From the NCBI RefSeq assembly GCF_026745355.1, contig NC_079205.1, forward strand, positions 63,657,052-63,721,051: 64,000 nucleotides of DNA, read 5' to 3'. Positions 23,563 to 35,378 of the stretch are shown here, piece by piece. Made by a program: the position numbers and the translations under genes. This DNA is from Beta vulgaris subsp. vulgaris (lineage: Eukaryota > Streptophyta > Magnoliopsida > Caryophyllales > Amaranthaceae). The notes under the pieces were generated by a model. The model did not search any database. It saw only the letters and a list, made by a program, of their open reading frames with translations, and was not told the DNA's origin. Within the stretch, counting starts at the first letter, position 1. Each line of letters starts with the position of its first letter.

Positions 23563-24906
23563 GGCTATGTTCAGTTCACCTGAAATTTTCTGATCTGAAC
23601 TTATCTGATCTGATCTGATATGATCTGATCTGAACTTATTTTTTCTGATCTGATCTGATCTGATCTGAACTTATTTTTTCTGATCTGATCTGATCTGATC
23701 TGATCTGATCTGAACTTATTTTTTCAACAAGATCTTATCTTTTATAAAATATATTATTACTATTATATTATTACTTTGTAAATCATTATTATGCAATACA
23801 TTATAAGATCTTCTTTATAGTGTTACTATTATTATCATTTTATTTCTATTACAACTTTTATACAACTTTTATTATTAATAATAATTATTATTATTATCAT
23901 TATTATAAGAACAAACAATAATTATAATAATCATAATTATTATTATTACTAAAAATAATTATATAACTCAAGTCATTATTTTATAAACACACTTATACAA
24001 TGTTTCACACTTTCCCTTAAAAAAAAGTTTCACACTTGAGAAGTCGGCAAACTGAACTCTTTTTTTTCCATATAAAATAGAACAAGATATACAAACAACT
24101 ATGACTTGAGCAAAAAAAATAATAAATATCGTGCAACTTCAAATAGCTAGAGAGATTTGGAATTCGGTAAGAAGAGGTATACCGAATCTAAATTTATAAT
24201 TTGTATTCACACTTAGCTTATTTTGAAATGTAATCCGAAATTAGTAGTTTCGTTGTCATGAATTTGAGATATCATATTTTATATATTTCTTATTTTTGCG
24301 TCAATCTTATGTTCTTAACATGTGGCTTTTAATTTTCTATTATTTAAACAACAAAATAACTTAATATAATAATACAATGACATTTATAATGGTAACAACA
24401 AGATTAATAATAATTACCAATATTAATAATTAATAAGTACAACAACAACAAAAAATAATTCTTTTGAACAAATGTACTAGTAAATAATAATACCCCCTTT
24501 GTATTTTTTTATCTTTGTCACTTAGAATCTTGACACTATTCACAATTAGAGATAATCTTTTAGATTTTTCTTAATATATAAGAAAAAATATAGTCATGTG
24601 GGTCTTGTTTGATTCGTCTCAATGAGTACTTTATTAATATTCAATTATTATAATTTTTATTAATATGTAGTGAAAGATATTTAATAATAATAAGTTTTTA
24701 AATATAAGCATGATATGATCTGAACTGATCTGATCTGATCTGTCTGATCTGATCTGATCGCTGATCTGATCTGATCTGATCTGATCTGAACTTATTTTTT
24801 CTGATCTGATCTGATCTGAACTTATTTTTCTGATCTGATCTGATCTGATCTGATCTGATCTGATTAGATCTGAAATAAGCAAAAATAAGGTGAACTGAAC
24901 ATAGCC
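23563..24906. mobile_element. Tourist-like (PIF/Harbinger) element with TGATC arrays
   Basis: Terminal inverted repeats GGCTATGTTCAGTTCACC and GGTGAACTGAACATAGCC are flanked by TAA on both sides, the 3-bp target of PIF/Harbinger elements. Inside each end is an array of CTGAT pentamers punctuated by GAACTTATTTTT (23588-23730 and 24715-24865), both arrays in the same orientation. The centre is AT-rich with no transposase. It sits about 240 bp upstream of the start codon of the RETICULATA-family gene. Confidence 0.85.
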
Positions 24907-25537
24907 TAAACTAATTTCGTTATAGTTGTTTAGATTAGTAGGTAAGCAACTCATAACTAGGTGGAAGAGAGAGTAGTTAGTAGTTTGCTCATGTTATAAT
25001 TACAACTAGTTATTAGGCTCGGGATATGCCTTGGATAAGAAAATTTTCATTTATTAATATTGTACTTTGATATGATAGCACTAAATACAACTTGGTTTAG
25101 TGGTTAAAACTTTAGTTCATGAACTTGAGGTCATGGGATCAAAACCTATATTATGCAATTTCTAAATTTTTTTATTGTACATGAATTACATGAACTAAGT
25201 AGATTATTTAAGGAATAAGACTAAACCTAGTTTTCAAAAAAAATTGAGTAAAAAAATTATTATATGCTTGTTATTTAGACCCATTTTAATTAAATAAAAA
25301 TTGAAAGGGTTGCATGCTTGCATCATGTTCACTATTTATAATCCAACATTATTTCCTATTCGTTTTTAAATCACGTTAAAAAAATAGCTAATAGTCTAAT
25401 ATCCATGAATGTCACCTAATAAAAGGTGTTAAAGTAAAGCAATGAAAGTATTATTATGCTTGTTGATTTGAGAGAAAAGTATATTGTGTAGTAATAAAGA
25501 AGGGTAACGAAAGGCTCAAGTTCCGCAAGTGACGGCC
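24907..25537. other. AT-rich spacer between the Tourist-like and copia elements
   Basis: No exon is visible. At 25090-25150 TTGGTTTAGTGGTTAAAACT and ATGGGATCAAAACC faintly resemble the A and B boxes of a tRNA-derived SINE, too weak to call as an element. Confidence 0.5.
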
Positions 25538-25823
25538 TATAGAACCATGGGTGATTAATTAAGATTAGGAATATTTATTTCTGTTATCTTAGCAGTCATT
25601 GCAGTTAGTATGGTAGTGGATGGCAGTTTTGTTAACTAGCCAGTAGCTTTTTTGCTCGTTATTTTGTCCTATGTGATCATGTATTTTGTCCTTTGTATTA
25701 TGGTGTGCTGTCACCATCTGATTGTTTTCTTCCTAGTATATATATTACAAAGTTATGATACTAGGTCTTTGAGAGCCTAGAATTTGAGCTTCCTTTGGTG
25801 TGAACCAAGAGCAAATTTCTTCA
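25538..25823 (+). repeat. 5' LTR of the copia element
   Basis: Starts TATAGAACCATGGGTGATTA and ends AAATTTCTTCA. A TATA-like AGTATATATATTAC at 25736-25749 is the likely promoter core. Matches 30490-30781. Confidence 0.93.
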
Positions 25824-25837
25824 TGGTATCAGAGCAC
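25824..25837 (+). promoter_or_regulatory. Primer binding site (initiator tRNA-Met)
   Basis: TGGTATCAGAGCAC directly follows the 5' LTR. TGGTATCAGAGC is the common copia site complementary to the 3' end of plant initiator tRNA-Met. Confidence 0.9.
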
Positions 25838-25973
25838 ACTAGGTGCTGATCCAGAAAACATAAAAATCTTCTTCTTCTTTTATCTTCCTTAAAATTCTCT
25901 TGTTCTTTCTTTAAAGCTGGAAATAGAAGGAAACACTCTAGACGTTAGCCTTGAGCTAAGAGATCTTTTCAAC

Positions 25974-26976
25974 ATGAGTGAAAAACAACAAATCATCCCA
26001 TATTCTATCCCTACTATCTTGGAAACTCAGATAATTCTATCAACCCTATTTCAAACATCATCTTCAATGGCGATAATTACCTTCCTTGGAGCAGAAGTGT
26101 TAGAATGGCACTAGGAGCTAAAAACAAACTAGGTTTTGTTGATGGAAGCATCACAAAACCACATGTTAGCTCTGAAGATTACAGTAAATGGACGAGAAAT
26201 GACTACATGCTCAGGTGCTGGCTGTTCGCTTCTGTAACACCTGAGATTGCTGATGTCTTGATCCTAAGTGATTCTGCAAAGGGATTTTGGGATGACTTGG
26301 TTGAGAGGTATGGTCAACCAAGTGCTCCTCAGTTATACTCTATAAAAGAAAGAAGTTACAGGATTGATGCAAAATGAGATGAATGTGGCTGAGTATTATG
26401 GAAAGTTGAAAAGAGCTTGGGATGAGCTGAATGTTTTAGATGGTTTTCCAGAATGTAGCTGTGGAGCTCTGCAAATTTTATGTGAGTGCAAATATCTCAA
26501 AAGAATCCGTGAAAGGGAATCACAAAGTAGGTTGATTGATTTCCTAATGGGGTTAAACAACAGTAAGTATGATGGTTTGAGAGGTAATATCCTTGCTATG
26601 GATCCTATTCCTACCATAAACAAAGCTTTTCAACTTGTCCAGCAAGCAGAAAAGCAAAAAGAAATATCAGAGAATATTGAATCTGGGTTTGATGCAAGTG
26701 CTTTTTTTGCCAACAAATGAGTATTTGGTGGAAATCAGCAGGGTAAAGGGAACTTTCAGAACACAAAGGGAGTTTTTCCTAGAAAAGAGACTAAGGAGGA
26801 GAAGATGAGAAAATACTTTTGTGACCATTGCAAGATAAAAGGTCACACTAAAGATGTTGTTTAAGCTAAATGGATACTCATATTGTGATCACTGTAACAT
26901 GAAGGGTCACACTAAGGAGGGATGCTTCAAATTACATGGATATCCAGAACGTTCTAAGGGCATGGTTCAGAAAGGA
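25974..26976 (+). pseudogene. copia gag, broken, with two zinc knuckles
   Basis: Begins at ATG 25974 (MSEKQQI). Capsid-like sequence such as SDSAKGFWDDLVERYGQP and IDFLMGLNNSKYDGLRGNIL is spread over three frames, with shifts near 26050 and 26360 and a TGA at 26718. Two CX2CX4HX4C zinc knuckles follow in tandem (CDHCKIKGHTK... and CDHCNMKGHTKEGC), separated by a frameshift at about 26853. Copia Gag normally has one. Confidence 0.85.
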
Positions 26977-29900
26977 AAAAGGGGCATGTCTTATGCTGCA
27001 AATGTTGAAAGTGGTGAACACAACAAGGATCATGAGGAACCCCTGGACTTTGGGAATCAGAGAGACACCACCATGGTGAACAACCTTGTTGAGCAAGTTC
27101 TCAAGGCTTTATCTATCAAGCAAGGTAAGGGTAGCAGCAGCTCAGTAAACAACTCTCATCTAAGCAACTTTGCAGGTATTGTTTCTTCAAATAGTGCTCA
27201 ATATTACTATAAGATGCTTGGTAGAGACACCTGGATTATTGATTCAGGTGCTTCAGAACACATGGTGAATAATGATAAATCTTTCTTTGAAAAAAGGAGA
27301 TTGGATAACAGTGTTCATGTTGGGATGCCAGATGGAACACTTAGAGAGGTGAAAGAAACAGGTTCCATTCAGTTGGGCCCTAAACTCATACTCAGGAATG
27401 TATTATACATACCTGAGTTCAAACACAATCTCTTGTCTGTAGCTAGGCTCATACAGCAGAACAAATTGAAGGTTATGTTCTCTGATGAAAGTTGTGTGTT
27501 TCAGGACCCTTCTAATGATGAGGTGGTAGGAAAAGGAAGAAGATATGGAGGGATATATCAACTGAAGTTGTCTGAAGAAAATTGGGAAAAGAATGAAGGT
27601 GTCAGTAGTTTCAAGGATTGTAATAATGTAGTTTTGAACAAGAAAAGAAAAGGAAACATTGTGCTGTTTCATCAGAGACTAGGACATACTTCTTTGTCAA
27701 AATTAAAACATATACCTCAATGTGATTGCAGTGGCTTAAATGAATTATTTTGTGATACATGCTGTTTGGCTAAGCATCACAGGCTTCCATTTCCTATCAG
27801 TAAATCTATTGCTGATAACATTTTTGATTTGGTTCACATTGATTTATGGGGACCCTATAGGGTCAAAGCCATTATAGGAGGGAGATACTTTCTCACTGTT
27901 CTTGATGACCATTCTAGGGTCACTTGGACTTTTTTAATCAACAACAAGGAACAGGTAAAGGTTGTTGTGAGTAATTTCATTGCCTATGTAAAGAATCGTT
28001 TCAAGGCAAATATCAAAACCATTAGAACTGACAATGGAACATAAATTGTTCAAGGAGAATGTGGGAAGATGCTTGCTGAGCAAGGCATTTTTCACCAACG
28101 AAGTGCTCCTAGAACTCCCCAACAGAATGGGAGAGTTGAAAGGAAGCATAGGCATTTAGCTGAGACTGCTAGGGCCATGAAGATTCATGCTGGGCTCCCA
28201 AATAAATTTTGGGGAAAATGTATTCTTGCTGCTACATATATCATAAATCTGCTTCCTAGCTCTGTTATTAAGTGGGAAACCCCTTTTGAAAGGTTGATGA
28301 AAAAATCTCCTGATTACACACTTTTAAGAACTATAGGGTGTTTGTGTTATGCCACCAATTCTCATACAGGAGGGGATAAATTTGCCCCCAAAGGAAGAAG
28401 ATGCATCATGCTAGGCTACCCAAGTGGGCAGAAAGCTTATAGGGTGTATGATTTAGAATCTCATAAGATTCTAATATGTAGAGATGTGGTCTTTAAGGAA
28501 GATAATTTTCCTTTTAAAGATTCTCCTCAACAAACACCAGCCAGTTCTTTTCTTTCTCCTTCTTTCAGGATGCAGATACAGACACTTTCTCAATTGATGC
28601 AGAAGGTGGGGATTATAATGAGCCACCTGATAATCATGATATTCCATCAATTGCTGCAGCACCAGGACAATCATTTTCCCCTGATGATATTCTGCATGAT
28701 ACTCAGGAAGAACACACTGTATTCACTGAAAATGAAGTTTCTTTGAGAAGATCAGACAGAGAGAGGAAGATCCCAGTCAAATTTGATGATTATGTGACCA
28801 ATCTCAGGGCATCAAGCAAAAGCAATGAAGCTGATCAGAGAGTAGAAGCCTCGGGAGCCAATTTTGTCATGGCTACATTGCATAACAAGGACTACTATTC
28901 ACCAGAATATGTTATATCTCTTAACAATGTGCTGAAAATAAGGGAGCCTACCTCTTTTAAGGAAGCTTCACAGGATGCAAAATGGAGGAAGGCTATGGAA
29001 GAAGAGCTTGTAGCTTTGGAAAAAAAGGAACCTGGGAGTTAGCTACTCTTCCAGAAGGCATGCAAGCATTGGACAACAAATGGGTTTACAAGGTGAAATT
29101 TAAACCCAATGGTGAAGTAGAGAGATATAAGGCCAGATTAGTGGCCAGGGGTGATAAACAGGTGAAGGGTAAGGACTATAAGGCTACATTCTCACCTGTT
29201 GCAAAGTTTGCCACAGTGAGAACCATGATAGCCCTTGCTACAAAGAGGGATTGGAAACTGCACCAACTTGATATAAATAATGCTTTTCTTCATGGGCATT
29301 TAGAAGAAGAAGTGTATTTAAAGATTCCAAATGGATACACTGGTCTATCTTCACACTCAAGGGCAAGTTTGTAGGTTGAGGAAGAGTCTTTATGGCCTAA
29401 AACAAGCATCTAGGCAGTGGAACATAGAGCTAAGAAAATTTCTCAAGCAGCTTGGTTACACTCAATGTGCCAGGGATGGTTCAGTCTTCTTTAAGAAGAA
29501 TGGAGGTCACATCAGCATAGCTCTAGTCTATGTTGATGATCTGTTACTCACTGGTGATGATGAGGTAGGCATCACTCAACTCAAGCACAGTCTTGATAGC
29601 ACTTTCACTATCAAAGACTTGGGTCAGTTAAGATATTTCCTTGGGATAGAAATAGCTAGAAATACCCAAGGAACCGTGATTAATCAAAGGAAGTACACTC
29701 AGGATTTACTACATGATACTGGATTTCATGATTGCACTTCCACAAAATTCCCTTTTCCAAAGGGTATCAAATTGAGTACTGGTCAGGGAGAGCCACTTGA
29801 AGACCCTGAATCTTACAGAAGTCTCATTGGTAGACTACTTTATCTTAACTTGTCCAGACCTGATATCACTTTTGCTGTTCAACAGCTCAGTCAGTTCATG

Positions 29901-30494
29901 AGCCTTCCTAGAAAACCTCACCTCCAAGTTGCACTGCATGTTCTAAGGTACTTGAAAGGCACTGTTAACTATGGCTTGTACTACCCCAAAGAAGGTGGGG
30001 AAACTTTCATGGCCTACTCAGATGCAGACTGGGGATCTTGTCCATTCAGTGGAAGGTCCTTAACTGGGTATTGCATATTCATAGGAGGATGTTTAGTCTC
30101 CTGGAAAACCAAGAAGCAAAAGGTTATCTCTAAGTCTTCTTGTGAAGCTGAACTCAGAAGTATGTCAATGACTACTGCTGAACTTGCTTGGCTCACTGGC
30201 CTATTTGAAGATTTGCATCAGCAATTTTCTCTCCCAATTACTCTATTCTGTGATAATATTTCAGCTGAACATATTGCTCATAATGATGTGTTCCATGAAC
30301 GCACCAAGCACCTTAAGCTTGATTGTTACTACATTCGAGAAAACATTGAAGCAGGTCTTCTCAAAACTGCTCATGTGAAATCTTCCCTTCAATTGGCAGA
30401 TATTCTTACAAAGTCTCTCTCAGCTGTTCAACATCTTTTCTTATCTTCAAGTCTTGTCTGTTTAGATCAAGTCCAACTTGCGGAGGGGATATAG
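26977..30494 (+). pseudogene. copia pol: protease, integrase, reverse transcriptase, RNase H (broken)
   Basis: The protease motif WIIDSGASEHM lies near 27235. Integrase shows the H..H..C..C zinc region (HQRLGHTSLSKL, CDTCCLAK), then DLVHIDLWGP, a stop right after RTDNGT at 28042, and TPQQNGRVERKHRHL. Reverse transcriptase shows [34 protein letters not shown] and the catalytic VYVDDLLLTG. RNase H shows YSDADWGSCPFSGRSLTGYC and KSSCEAELRSM, and ends at the TAG at 30492, which already overlaps the 3' LTR. Frames change near 28740, 29040 and 29370. Confidence 0.93.
30480..30489 (+). promoter_or_regulatory. Polypurine tract
   Basis: GCGGAGGGGA directly before the 3' LTR, the expected plus-strand primer of the copia element. 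Confidence 0.85.
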
Positions 30495-30781
30495 AACCAC
30501 GGGTGATTAATTAAGATTAGGAATATTTCTTTCTGTTATCTTAGCAGTCATTGCAGTTAGTATATATGGTAGTGGATGGCAGTTTTGTTAACTAGCCAGT
30601 AGCTTTTTTGCTCGTTATTTTGTCCTATGTGATCATGTATTTTGTCCTTTGTATTATGGTGTGCTGTCACCATCTGATTGTTTTCTTCCTAGTATATATA
30701 TTACAAAGGTATGATACTAGGTCTTTGAGAGCCTAGAATTCTGAGCCTCCTTTGTGTGTGAACCAAGAGCAAATTTCTTCA
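30490..30781 (+). repeat. 3' LTR of the copia element
   Basis: Starts TATAGAACCACGGGTGATTA, ends AAATTTCTTCA and is followed by the CGGCC target duplication. Confidence 0.93.
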
Positions 30782-30786
30782 CGGCC

Positions 30787-31528
30787 CCAACCCCTGCTTA
30801 GCCACCCACACCCAGCCACCGTCACCCCTACTTCCTTCCCTTCCCCGCCCTTGAAAACCACCTTGCCTACCACCCCGCCATCGAAAACAACCCCCTCCGC
30901 TTCTCCACCCATGAAAACTGCACAACTACCACCCCTCTCCTTTACCTTTGGAAATTTTGACAATGAAGAGCTTCAAAATTGCACAAATTTGACTACATTT
31001 ATCCGTGAACGTTTGGCAAATATAAATTTGACGAATGATCGTATTATTGCAAGAACAAACCTTTTCTCTCTCGCTCTCTTTTAATTGACGTAAAATATTT
31101 TGCAGTGCCTAATATACCAATTGTCTTTATAAATATGGACTACAATTATAAAAATTCATCACATCGTTACTCCAATTTTTCAAATGTAAGATCTTTATTG
31201 TAATACTATATCCACCATTGGTATGCTTTAATTTGATTTCTTCTCCCATAAGAGGAAAAATGAATGCATACCCATACACCACTTGTACACAATACCCACA
31301 TTCAAGCCCATGATGGTCGGAATTGTCCAAAATTTCGAATCTGAAACCTCTAACTTTAACCCAAATACTTAAGCACAAATGTAAAAGAATTCCAAATCGT
31401 TCATAGGCTGGGGTCGCTCCATAGTGCAAGGGTGGGGCCTGGGAGGGGGTGGTTTTGGTGGTGGGTTGATGGGGGTTTCAAATGGATGAGGTGGAATTTC
31501 GTTGATTTCAAATTTTTTATATATGATA
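30787..31528. other. Spacer after the copia element with a proline/threonine-rich open stretch
   Basis: From about 30790 to 31084 the plus strand is open and Pro/Thr-rich (PPLKTTLPTTPPSKTTPSAS). Low complexity and the lack of splice or start context make a real gene doubtful. Nothing else is recognisable. Confidence 0.4.
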
Positions 31529-31817
31529 CTACCTTCGTTTCCTAAAGATCTTCCTTGATATTGTTATTATAGATACCAATGAGAATTAATTTGTCTGGGG
31601 TGTGTGGTCGGTAAAGTAGGAGAGAGAATGAGGTTAAATAAATAAACAAATAAAAAGAGGTTGAAGTAGGAGAGAGAAAGGGAGTAAAATTGAATTAATA
31701 ATGTAATGGTGGATCATATGATAGGGACATGAGAATAAAGAATATAGTAAAAGAGGAAAAATCTTTTGGAAACACACTTAAACGGAAAGATAGAAGATCT
31801 TTAGGAAACGGAGGTAG
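31529..31817. mobile_element. Stowaway-like MITE
   Basis: Ends CTACCTTCGTTTCCTAAAG and CTTTAGGAAACGGAGGTAG are inverted and flanked by TA on both sides. The interior shares long stretches with 38443-38752 (AATTGAATTAATAATGTAAT, AAACGGAAAGA), so both belong to one family. Confidence 0.85.
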
Positions 31818-32837
31818 TAGTTAACAAAAACTTGACGGCAAGTTAAAGTCACACATTCTTCAAAATCTCAAAATGCAATTCTACATTTTTAAAACAATGA
31901 GGTTACCCTATAAGTTTTCGTAAAACACATACCCTAGTGAAAAGTATGAATTTTTTACTATTTTCTTTGTACAGGAAACCACCGAAAATTTATAATAAGA
32001 GAGATATAAATATTTCTAATCCTTAAACACTATATTCTTAAGAATTTTACCAAACAAACCACTTCATAGTATTCTTACTTGTTAATATATTCCATTACTG
32101 TAGTAGCTAAGAATTACCTAAGGCAAGTTTGAACTTTGAAGTTGATGAAGAAGAGGTGGAAACTAGAAAGACCTAAAAAAAGTAAGAAACAAGGAGTGAA
32201 CATACAACTTGAATGATAGCGCGTGAAATCCTAAAAAAGTATAGAATAAAGTTTTCGGAGATTCCGTTGAAAGAAACATTAGTTTATTGCGTGTAATTCA
32301 CGCGCAATGTTGGCGGGCCCCACTAGATTTGGTCCACCCGTGGACTATGACAGTATGTGACCCGACATGGCACCAATTTTCTTTCTGCTATCTGTCTGAT
32401 TATATTTCCTGATTTCCTCCGTTGTATACTGAACTTCTATACGTCGCCCATTATTTACTAAAATCGCCCAAATTTACACACAAATAGACTATATTACCCT
32501 TATTTATTTTTCTGATTTTTTTACCCTCTCCCCTCCCACGTATCTACTTTTTCATCTTCTTCCTTCACGCTTCATCTTCTTCCTTCTTCTTCCTTCACTC
32601 TTCCACCATTTACTCAGCTTGTAAAAAAATGTCTGAGGAAAATCCAAACAAGAAGAAAAAAATTATCCTTCGTCCTGCAACAGAAATTGCACTTGCAAGA
32701 GCGGCAGAGGCAAGACGACATCTAGAGGAGGCGGAAGCGGCGGCTTAGGCGGCGGAGCTTGCGGCAGCAGAGGAAATGGACGCCGAGGAACCGGCAGCGT
32801 CATCTCAGGTAATTTTTTTTTACACAAATTTCACGCC

Positions 32838-33050
32838 AACGTTTGCCCAGGACGATTTCCCATGGAAGGATCGTCTGTCCAGGACGAGGATCGTCTGTCC
32901 AGGACGATCCTTCCATGAGGCGATCGTTTGCCCAGGACGATCCTCCCATGGAAGTATCGTCCAGGACAGACGATCCTTCCATGGGAGGATCGTCCTGGGC
33001 AAACGATCGCATCATGGAAGGATCGTCCTGGACAGACGATTCCATGGATT
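32838..33050. repeat. Palindromic minisatellite in intron 1 of the plant-mobile-domain gene
   Basis: Alternating modules centred on CCATGG and on CCAGGAC, linked by GATCGTC/GACGATC. The block from about 32890 to 33048 is itself one near-perfect inverted repeat with arms of about 70-80 bases (for example CGATCGTTTGCCCAGGACGA on the left and its complement on the right). Confidence 0.85.
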
Positions 33051-33095
33051 TTTTTTTGTTTTTTATTTTTAACGGATGGCGTGATTTCTTAGGTT

Positions 33096-33315
33096 ATGTT
33101 ATTATTATTATTAATATTGTTATTATTATTATTAATATTGTTATTATTATTATATTTATTATCATTATTGTTATTATTATTAATATTGTTATTATTATTA
33201 CTATTATATTTATATTTATTATTATTATATTTATATTTATTATTATTATTATTATGGTTAATAATTTTGTTGTTGTTATTTTTATAATTGTTATTATTAT
33301 TATTGAAATATTTTA
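33096..33315. repeat. (ATT)n-rich array
   Basis: ATT units interrupted by ATTGTT and ATATTT, directly after the palindromic minisatellite and within the same intron. Confidence 0.95.
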
Positions 33316-35011
33316 TTAAAGTAATTGTTGGTGAACTAGCCATCTGGGTTTCAACAATTTGCTGGTAAGACGATTCCCGGATTTCGAGTTGCGCAGTACG
33401 AGGATTCAGGACCGCGTCATCCGCATTCACGTGGTGTTTCCGCTTCCGTTAGAAGGACGCGGATGAACCCGACTGAGCCGCGACGTCAGCTTTAGTTACA
33501 CGATGAGGGTGGTGCGGCGTACGATGCAATGGAGCATCATGATGTAGATGAGGGGGGGATGTTCTTTACGGTGATGATGTTCATGAGTCAGTTTTGCATG
33601 AGTTTGAGAGAGATGTAGATCCTACAGTTGATGATCGTTGGAATGTTCGTAAGGGTAGGGGTGGGCGATTTATTCAGGGAGAGGGGAGTTCATCGGCTGT
33701 TGAGAGTCGAAAAGGAAAGGGGAAAGATGTTGATGACCTTAGCTGGAAGGTCACAGGTCCAGTTGCAGGAGGACCTACGGTTGGGTCAGTTATCCCTAGT
33801 TTTGGTGGACACGTAGCTATGGAGATTTGGGGAGGGTGGGATAGAATTCCCCTGAAGTGTCAGACCCGAGAGAGGATTTGTGCACGTTTGAGGACATGGG
33901 TTAGGACATTGCCTCCACCGATACAGGCTCGTCTTCGTAGGACGTCTCTGTACCATATCCCTTTTACTATGTTCACACACATTGATGCACCCTTGATTTC
34001 AGCATTTGTCGAGCGGTGGCAACCCGATACGAGTTCTTTTCACCTACCGTTTGGGGAGATGACGATCATGATGCATGATGTAGTGCATATATTGCATCTT
34101 CCAGTTGAGGGGTGTCTGGTTCATGACACCACTTCATCTGGTGCTCTTAGGGGTTTGGTTGCTGACTTGATCGGTAGGACAGTTGCAGACCTTGGGAGTC
34201 CATTTTGGGATAATGGTGCTATTAGTGCACAGGGGGTTGCTGAGATTCTGTCAGAAGAGCCACCTGCTCCATTGGAGAGACAGCTGACGGGTATTATATG
34301 GTTGATTTTAGGGTGTTGTTTGTTCACAGATAAGAGTGGATCGAGGTTGAGACCATTTGACCTTGTTGAGGCCAGTTCTCCAGATAGCATTCAGACGTTC
34401 TCCTGGGGGTCGGCTACACTTGCGTACTTGTATCGTCAGTTGGGTGAGGCTAGTCGGACCTCCACAGTTGGGATCACTGGATGTTTGACTTTACTCCAAG
34501 CATGGATTTATGAGTACTTTCCATGCTTCAGGCCACGCGCACAGCATATTAGTGGTGGGGGAGGTCCACGAGCGCAGAGTTGGACTGTGTACCCGGAGAA
34601 GAGGTCTCATGACCGTCTTTGTTCCATCAGGAGACAGCTGGACACTCTCACAGCAGAGGATGTAAGTTAATTTTTATGTACTATTATTATGAGTTTTTTT
34701 TATACTTGAAGTCATTAAGTAAGGTTGCTGATATTTGTAAAAATTGCAGGTGGATTGGTTGCCTTATGGTCATGATTTTGATCCGACCACCATCTCGAGA
34801 ACATTATACAGGGGTACCATTCGATATCGGGGAGTCGTCGAGCCCTATATGCCTGATCGATGTTTGCGGCAGTTAGGTCGTATGCAGATTGTACCTGTTC
34901 CTGTTATTGCTCCAGAGTCTGCATCTAGGCCTAGCAAGGGAAAGTATGTTGTGCAATCTTCTCCTGTCTACTGTGAGTCATCATGGTCCTCGTTCCCGAC
35001 AGGTAAAAATA

Positions 35012-35098
35012 CTAATATTATTATTATTATTATTATTATTGAAATTATTATTATTATTATTATTATATTATTATTACTGTTATTATTATTACTACTAC

Positions 35099-35130
<32 letters not shown>

Positions 35131-35262
35131 TACTATTATTATTATTATTATTATATTATTATTATTATTACTACTATTATCATTATTACTATTACTATTA
35201 TTATTATATTATTACTATTATTATTACTATTATTATTAATATTATTATTATTATATTATTAC

Positions 35263-35327
<65 letters not shown>

Positions 35328-35378
35328 TATTATTATTATTACTATTATTATTATTATTATTACTACTATTATTACCCT
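35012..35378. repeat. Long (ATT)n array between the two genes of the Mutator-like element
   Basis: About 365 bases of ATT with occasional ACT. It lies exactly where the plant-mobile-domain gene's last visible donor opens and where the transposase gene's sequence breaks off. Confidence 0.95.

Larger units (their letters stand above)
25538..30781 (+). mobile_element. Complete Ty1/copia LTR retrotransposon
   Basis: Two direct LTRs of 286 and 292 bp flank a gag-pol region in the order gag, protease, integrase, reverse transcriptase, RNase H, which defines Ty1/copia. The element is flanked by CGGCC on both sides (25533-25537 and 30782-30786), a 5-bp target duplication. The LTRs differ by a 4-bp AT indel and a few changes near their ends, so the insertion is fairly recent. 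The coding region is broken by stops and frameshifts, so as written it is not autonomous; some breaks may be assembly errors like those in the host genes. Confidence 0.95.
32629..35002 (+). pseudogene. Plant mobile domain (aminotransferase-like, MAIN/MAIL-type) gene of the Mutator-like element
   Basis: Exon 1 (32629-32808) starts MSEENPNKKKKIIL, is Ala/Glu-rich, has a TAG at 32746 and ends at a CAG/GTAATT donor. A second coding block (about 33345-34661) has a stop at about 33494 and a likely lost G in the G-run near 33552, then runs open from about 33594 to the GAT/GTAAGT donor. Core motifs are GGHVAMEIWGGWDRIPLKCQ, PFTMFTHIDAPLISAFVERW, HLPFGEMTIMMHDVVHILHL and FDLVEASSPDSIQTFSWGSA, typical of the plant mobile domain. 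Exon 3 is 34750-35002 (VDWLPYGHDFDP...). Its last donor opens into the long ATT array. Host relatives act in gene silencing and genome stability; here it is transposon cargo. Confidence 0.82.

Noticed and set aside
32776..33319. Protein with repeated FHGRIV/CPGRS units
   Set aside because: It is read-through of exon 1 into the palindromic minisatellite of the intron; the donor at 32809 is good and the stretch ends in ATT repeats.
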